7,611 bases of DNA. It comes from an uncultured Oribacterium sp. GTDB lineage: Bacteria; Bacillota; Clostridia; Lachnospirales; Lachnospiraceae. The DNA is taken from contig CABTMH010000115.1 of the NCBI GenBank assembly GCA_902485915.1, positions 1 through 7,611 of the forward strand, read 5' to 3'. The position numbers and the translations under genes are program-made. Below the pieces are notes generated by a model. That model worked only from the letters and a program-made list of their open reading frames with translations. It searched no databases and was not told the DNA's origin. Position 1 is the first letter of the stretch. Each line of letters begins with the position of its first letter. This document shows positions 6,345 through 7,611 of this stretch, piece by piece.

Positions 6345-7130
6345 TTACCGTGCCTGCACCGCGTGTACCGCGTCGGCCATCTGCTTCACGTAATCTCTGA
6401 CCGGGCCGGCGGCGTCGGTTCCATGCTTCGCGATGAGCTTTATGATCGCGGAACCGACGATGGCACCGTCCGAGAGGGCGGCCATCGTCGCGGCCTGTTC
6501 TGGGGTCGAGATGCCGAAGCCGACGGCGCATGGCACCTTCGAGTTCTTCTTGACGAGGGCGGTCATCGCGCCGATGTCCGTCGTGATCTCGCTGCGCGTT
6601 CCGGTGACGCCGAGGGAGGATACCATATAGAGGAAGCCCTTCGCCTCCTGCGCGATCATCGCGATGCGGTCCTCCGAGGTCGGGGCGATCATCGAAATCA
6701 GGTCGATGCCATAGCGGTCGAAGACCGCCGCGAACTCATCGTGCTCCTCGTATGGCACGTCCGGGAGGATGATGCCATCGACACCTGCCGCCTGCGCCTG
6801 TGCGGCGAAGCGCTCACAACCGTAGGAAAAAACGACATTGGCATAGGTCATATACACGAGCGGGATCGTCACCGTCGCGCGGAGCTTCTTCGTGAGTTCA
6901 AACACCTTATCCGTCGTGGTGCCGGCCCGGAGCGCCACCTCGTCGGCCTCCATGATGACCGGGCCCTCCGCCGTCGGATCCGAAAACGGGATGCCGAGCT
7001 CGATCAGATCCGCGCCGCCCTCGACGGCCGCCTCGACGACCTTCTCCGTCGTCGCGAGGTCCGGATCACCCACTGTGATGAAGGCGATGAACGCCTTTTT
7101 ATTCTGAAATGCATCTGCTATACGATTCAT
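6345..7130 (-). CDS. trpA: Tryptophan synthase alpha subunit
   Basis: A cytoplasmic 261-residue TIM-barrel subunit that cleaves indole-3-glycerol phosphate to indole and glyceraldehyde-3-phosphate, and passes indole through a tunnel to TrpB. Visible landmarks: FITVGDP (17-23), the active-site block IELGIPFSDPTAEGP (43-57) with catalytic Glu44 (Glu49 in Salmonella numbering), YANVVF (96-101), SSLGVTG (171-177), and the phosphate-binding GFGIS (204-208) and GSA (226-228). The second catalytic acid, Asp60 in the Salmonella enzyme, is Glu55 here; the family pattern tolerates this, so the enzyme is probably active. Start ATG 7130 follows an AAGGTGG purine stretch. The gene lies 35 nt after trpB and is the last of the operon, with a terminator close behind. 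Confidence 0.97.
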   Translation of the reverse strand: MNRIADAFQNKKAFIAFITVGDPDLATTEKVVEAAVEGGADLIELGIPFSDPTAEGPVIMEADEVALRAGTTTDKVFELTKKLRATVTIPLVYMTYANVVFSYGCERFAAQAQAAGVDGIILPDVPYEEHDEFAAVFDRYGIDLISMIAPTSEDRIAMIAQEAKGFLYMVSSLGVTGTRSEITTDIGAMTALVKKNSKVPCAVGFGISTPEQAATMAALSDGAIVGSAIIKLIAKHGTDAAGPVRDYVKQMADAVHAVQAR

Positions 7131-7165
7131 GTTTCCACCTTTTCTTTCCTGTATTTAACACTCCG

Positions 7166-7611
7166 TCACGCGTCGTCGCGGATGTTCTCGCCACGGTAGC
7201 GGGCGATCGCTGCGCAGTCCTTATCGCCGCGGCCGGAGATCGTGATGACGATGGTCTGGTCCTTCCGCATGGTCGGCGCGAGCTTCAGCGCGTGGGCGAC
7301 GGCATGGGAGCTTTCGATGGCCGGGATGATCCCTTCCATCTTCGACATATATTCGAACGCATCGACCGCTTCATCGTCCGTCACCGGCACATACTGGGCA
7401 CGGCCGATGTCGTGGAGATACGCGTGCTCCGGGCCGATGCCCGGATAGTCGAGGCCGGCAGAGATCGAGTAGACCGGTGCGATCTGGCCGTACTCGTTCT
7501 GGCAGAAGTAGGACTTCATGCCATGGAAGATGCCGAGGCTGCCGGTGTTGATCGTGGCCGCCGTCTCGAAGGTGTCGATGCCTCGCCCCGCTGCCTCACA
7601 GCCGATGAGCT
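7166..7611 (-). CDS. trpB: Tryptophan synthase beta subunit, C-terminal part
   Basis: The frame is open to the right edge and gives the last 147 residues, against about 400 for the family, so the 5' part lies outside the window. TrpB joins indole and serine to make tryptophan with pyridoxal phosphate. Visible parts are GCEAAG (the Glu350 region of the Salmonella enzyme), the GSLGIFHG loop, SISAGLDYPGIGPEH, EGIIPAIESSHA and SGRGDKD, whose Ser contacts the cofactor ring nitrogen. All are intact, so this is truncation by the window and not a pseudogene. An internal ATG at 7519 is not the start. It is followed by trpA 35 nt downstream, the usual trpBA order. Confidence 0.96.
   Translation of the reverse strand, partial: LIGCEAAGRGIDTFETAATINTGSLGIFHGMKSYFCQNEYGQIAPVYSISAGLDYPGIGPEHAYLHDIGRAQYVPVTDDEAVDAFEYMSKMEGIIPAIESSHAVAHALKLAPTMRKDQTIVITISGRGDKDCAAIARYRGENIRDDA

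Noticed and set aside
7166..7519. Short trpB-like gene starting at the internal ATG 7519
   Set aside because: The same frame continues to the right edge with conserved TrpB sequence, so this is the tail of a normal gene cut by the window.

Overview
The window reads as chromosomal DNA from a fairly GC-rich bacterium, most likely a Firmicute of the class Clostridia. The Lachnospiraceae are a guess, no better. The basis is a hybrid kinase built from tandem solute-binding-type sensor domains, GGAG-type ribosome binding sites with 5-6 nt spacers, a tRNA gene without an encoded CCA, and a TrpA of clostridial character. No plasmid, phage or transposase gene is visible.

Layout. From the left edge to 701 the + strand carries the 3' part of a gene for a MarR-like winged-helix regulator. 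It runs head-on into minus-strand transcription. The convergent junction (702-907) holds two hairpins, then a tRNA-Ala(CGC) gene on the minus strand (908-980) with its promoter (994-1022). All remaining genes are on the minus strand. In transcription order these are: the 3' end of trpB (cut by the right edge), trpA and a strong intrinsic terminator (6301-6322); gmd and rmd, starting from a candidate promoter near 6261-6289; and a 955-residue hybrid histidine kinase whose last codons run into a palindromic repeat (1063-1127).

Function. TrpB and TrpA form tryptophan synthase, the last step of tryptophan synthesis. Gmd and Rmd form a complete two-step route from GDP-mannose to GDP-D-rhamnose, a rare sugar donor for surface glycans. 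No glycosyltransferase is present here to say where the sugar goes. The kinase has two periplasmic-type binding domains, one membrane helix, HisKA, ATPase and receiver domains. It lacks an HPt or DNA-binding output, so its partner is encoded elsewhere. No terminator is evident between rmd and the kinase gene, so co-transcription is possible but unproven.

Most of the window is ordinary core-type genes. The items worth a second look are: the repeat that supplies the kinase C-terminus, a Glu at the usually Asp second catalytic position of TrpA, the stand-alone GDP-D-rhamnose pair beside a sensory kinase, the probable tandem winged-helix regulator, and a long hairpin of unclear role next to the tRNA. 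I see no convincing undescribed multi-gene system.
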